Positions 63,702-64,000 of a stretch of 64,000 bases of DNA are shown here, in pieces. Source of the stretch: Sepiola atlantica. Its lineage: Eukaryota; Mollusca; Cephalopoda; Sepiida; Sepiolidae. Numbering within the stretch: position 1 is the stretch's first letter; each line of letters opens with the position of its first letter. Below the pieces are notes generated by a model. That model had not been told where the DNA came from. It ran no database searches and worked only from the letters and a program-made list of their open reading frames with translations. The stretch spans positions 124,001-188,000 of the forward strand of contig CAUVYP010000252.1 in the NCBI GenBank assembly GCA_963556195.1. The letters run 5' to 3'. The position numbers and the translations under genes were made by a program.

Positions 63702-63887
63702 TTAGCGCGTTTTAAAGTTGATATCGCTTTTGTTTATAACTTCCACATTTATTCGAATTGTGCAACAAAACTTTGCAGACAGTCTCGAATAGGCCTTTTC
63801 TACTGAAGTACCAAGTTTCATACGTGCAGCTCTTGTACTGCCGGAGATATGTCGATACAAACTGAATACGCAAAACATCAACAAAAT

Positions 63888-64000
63888 TTAGCGCGTTTTA
63901 AAGTTGATATCGCTTTTGTTTATAACTTCCACATTTATTCGAATTGTGCAACGAAACTTTGCAGACAGTCGCGGAGACACATGTTCTACTGAAGTACCAA
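63888..64000. repeat. Partial satellite monomer at right edge (type B)
   Basis: The last 113 bases cover offsets 1-113 of a B-type monomer (tcgcggagacacatgttc). The array therefore continues beyond the window on this side too. Confidence 0.95.

Larger units (their letters stand above)
1..64000. repeat. 186-bp tandem satellite array filling the window
   Basis: The same 186-bp unit repeats head to tail from the first base to the last, always in the same orientation. There are 343 complete copies. The total length is only 7 bp short of 343 x 186, explained by nine one-base deletions and two one-base insertions. Most monomers differ from the consensus by a few substitutions. Consensus GC is about 38%. 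No spacer, unique sequence, mobile element or gene interrupts the array. Known biology: long homogeneous arrays of this kind are eukaryotic satellite DNA, often centromeric or heterochromatic. I do not recognise this family, and the strand is arbitrary. Confidence 0.99.

Noticed and set aside
97..63884. Hundreds of minus-strand open frames of about 60 codons, one per monomer, as a tandem gene family
   Set aside because: They start from TTG (58 codons from the first ATG), are fixed by the 186-bp period, and their variable residues follow subtype blocks with mostly non-synonymous change. The opposite strand is open as well. There is no spacer, promoter or untranslated region between units.
1..64000. 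CRISPR array
   Set aside because: The repeat is 186 bp with no unique spacers between short direct repeats. The variable tract consists of a few recurring subtypes, not unique sequences.
1..64000. Half-length (93-bp) subrepeat inside the monomer
   Set aside because: Comparison of the two halves shows only short chance likenesses such as aaactttgcag against aagtttcagaag. I see no consistent alignment, so 186 bp is the basic unit.
1..64000. Mobile element or integrated virus within the array
   Set aside because: The repeat phase can be followed through the whole window with only one-base shifts. There is no insert, terminal repeat or target-site duplication.
1..64000. Tandem tRNA, 5S rRNA or other RNA genes as the repeat unit
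   Set aside because: No tRNA cloverleaf with A and B boxes, no recognisable 5S sequence and no T-run terminator at a fixed place after a structured region; the TTTT runs lie in variable or AT-rich parts.
1..64000. Bacterial or phage origin
   Set aside because: There are no genes over 64 kb and the repeat is a homogeneous satellite with nested higher-order structure, a eukaryotic pattern. An assembly artefact that expands the copy number is possible but cannot produce the many ordered private variants.

Overview
The whole 64-kb window is one uninterrupted head-to-tail satellite DNA array. The monomer is 186 bp. Taking its first base as the ttag of the ttagcgcg motif, I count 343 complete monomers (97-63887) flanked by a 96-bp and a 113-bp partial copy. 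All copies have the same orientation. I see no protein-coding gene, RNA gene, transposable element, CRISPR array, telomeric repeat or unique sequence. The short open frames on both strands are by-products of the repeat: 186 is 62 x 3, so any frame open in one monomer recurs in every monomer.

An array of this size and homogeneity points to a eukaryotic chromosome, most likely centromeric, pericentromeric or other heterochromatin. The consensus is about 38% GC (70 of 186 bases by hand count). It carries 9 CpG where about 6.6 are expected, so there is no CpG depletion; this fits an invertebrate such as an insect better than a heavily methylated vertebrate or plant genome, but it is only an inference. 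I do not recognise the satellite family.

Monomers fall into recurring subtypes, named here by diagnostic bases at offsets about 77-117: K (tctcgaataggcctttt, consensus), A (tctcaaatagg), B (tcgcggagacacatgtt), N (as B with cacatttt), C (cctcctc), D (gatagtctcg plus gtacaaag), E (gaagcaccaagtgtc) and F (cttccccatt plus ggcttttt). Type B differs from K by seven substitutions packed into 13 bp with no length change.

The subtypes are arranged in nested, rearranged higher-order repeats (HORs). At 0-16 kb a 5-monomer, 930-bp theme (A-B-C-D-K) recurs, and an 18-monomer block at 2143-5490 is repeated 5,580 bp later. At 16.8-23.5 kb there is a nearly identical 3,534-bp (19-monomer) tandem duplication whose second copy has lost two monomers. 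At 23.7-26.3 kb there is a 7-monomer tandem duplication, and at 30.6-32.5 kb another 930-bp pair. From 36 to 43.6 kb a three-monomer cassette recurs six times at spacings of 10, 9, 5, 8 and 6 monomers. At 43.8-53.5 kb there is a 17-monomer duplication whose copies share two one-base deletions, plus an older partial copy. At 54.4-59.6 kb a 6-monomer block occurs three times. B/N monomers rise from 12 of 55 at the left end to 35 of 55 at the right end, and ten of the eleven one-base indels lie right of 33 kb. The sequence therefore records unequal crossing-over and gene conversion rather than encoded functions.
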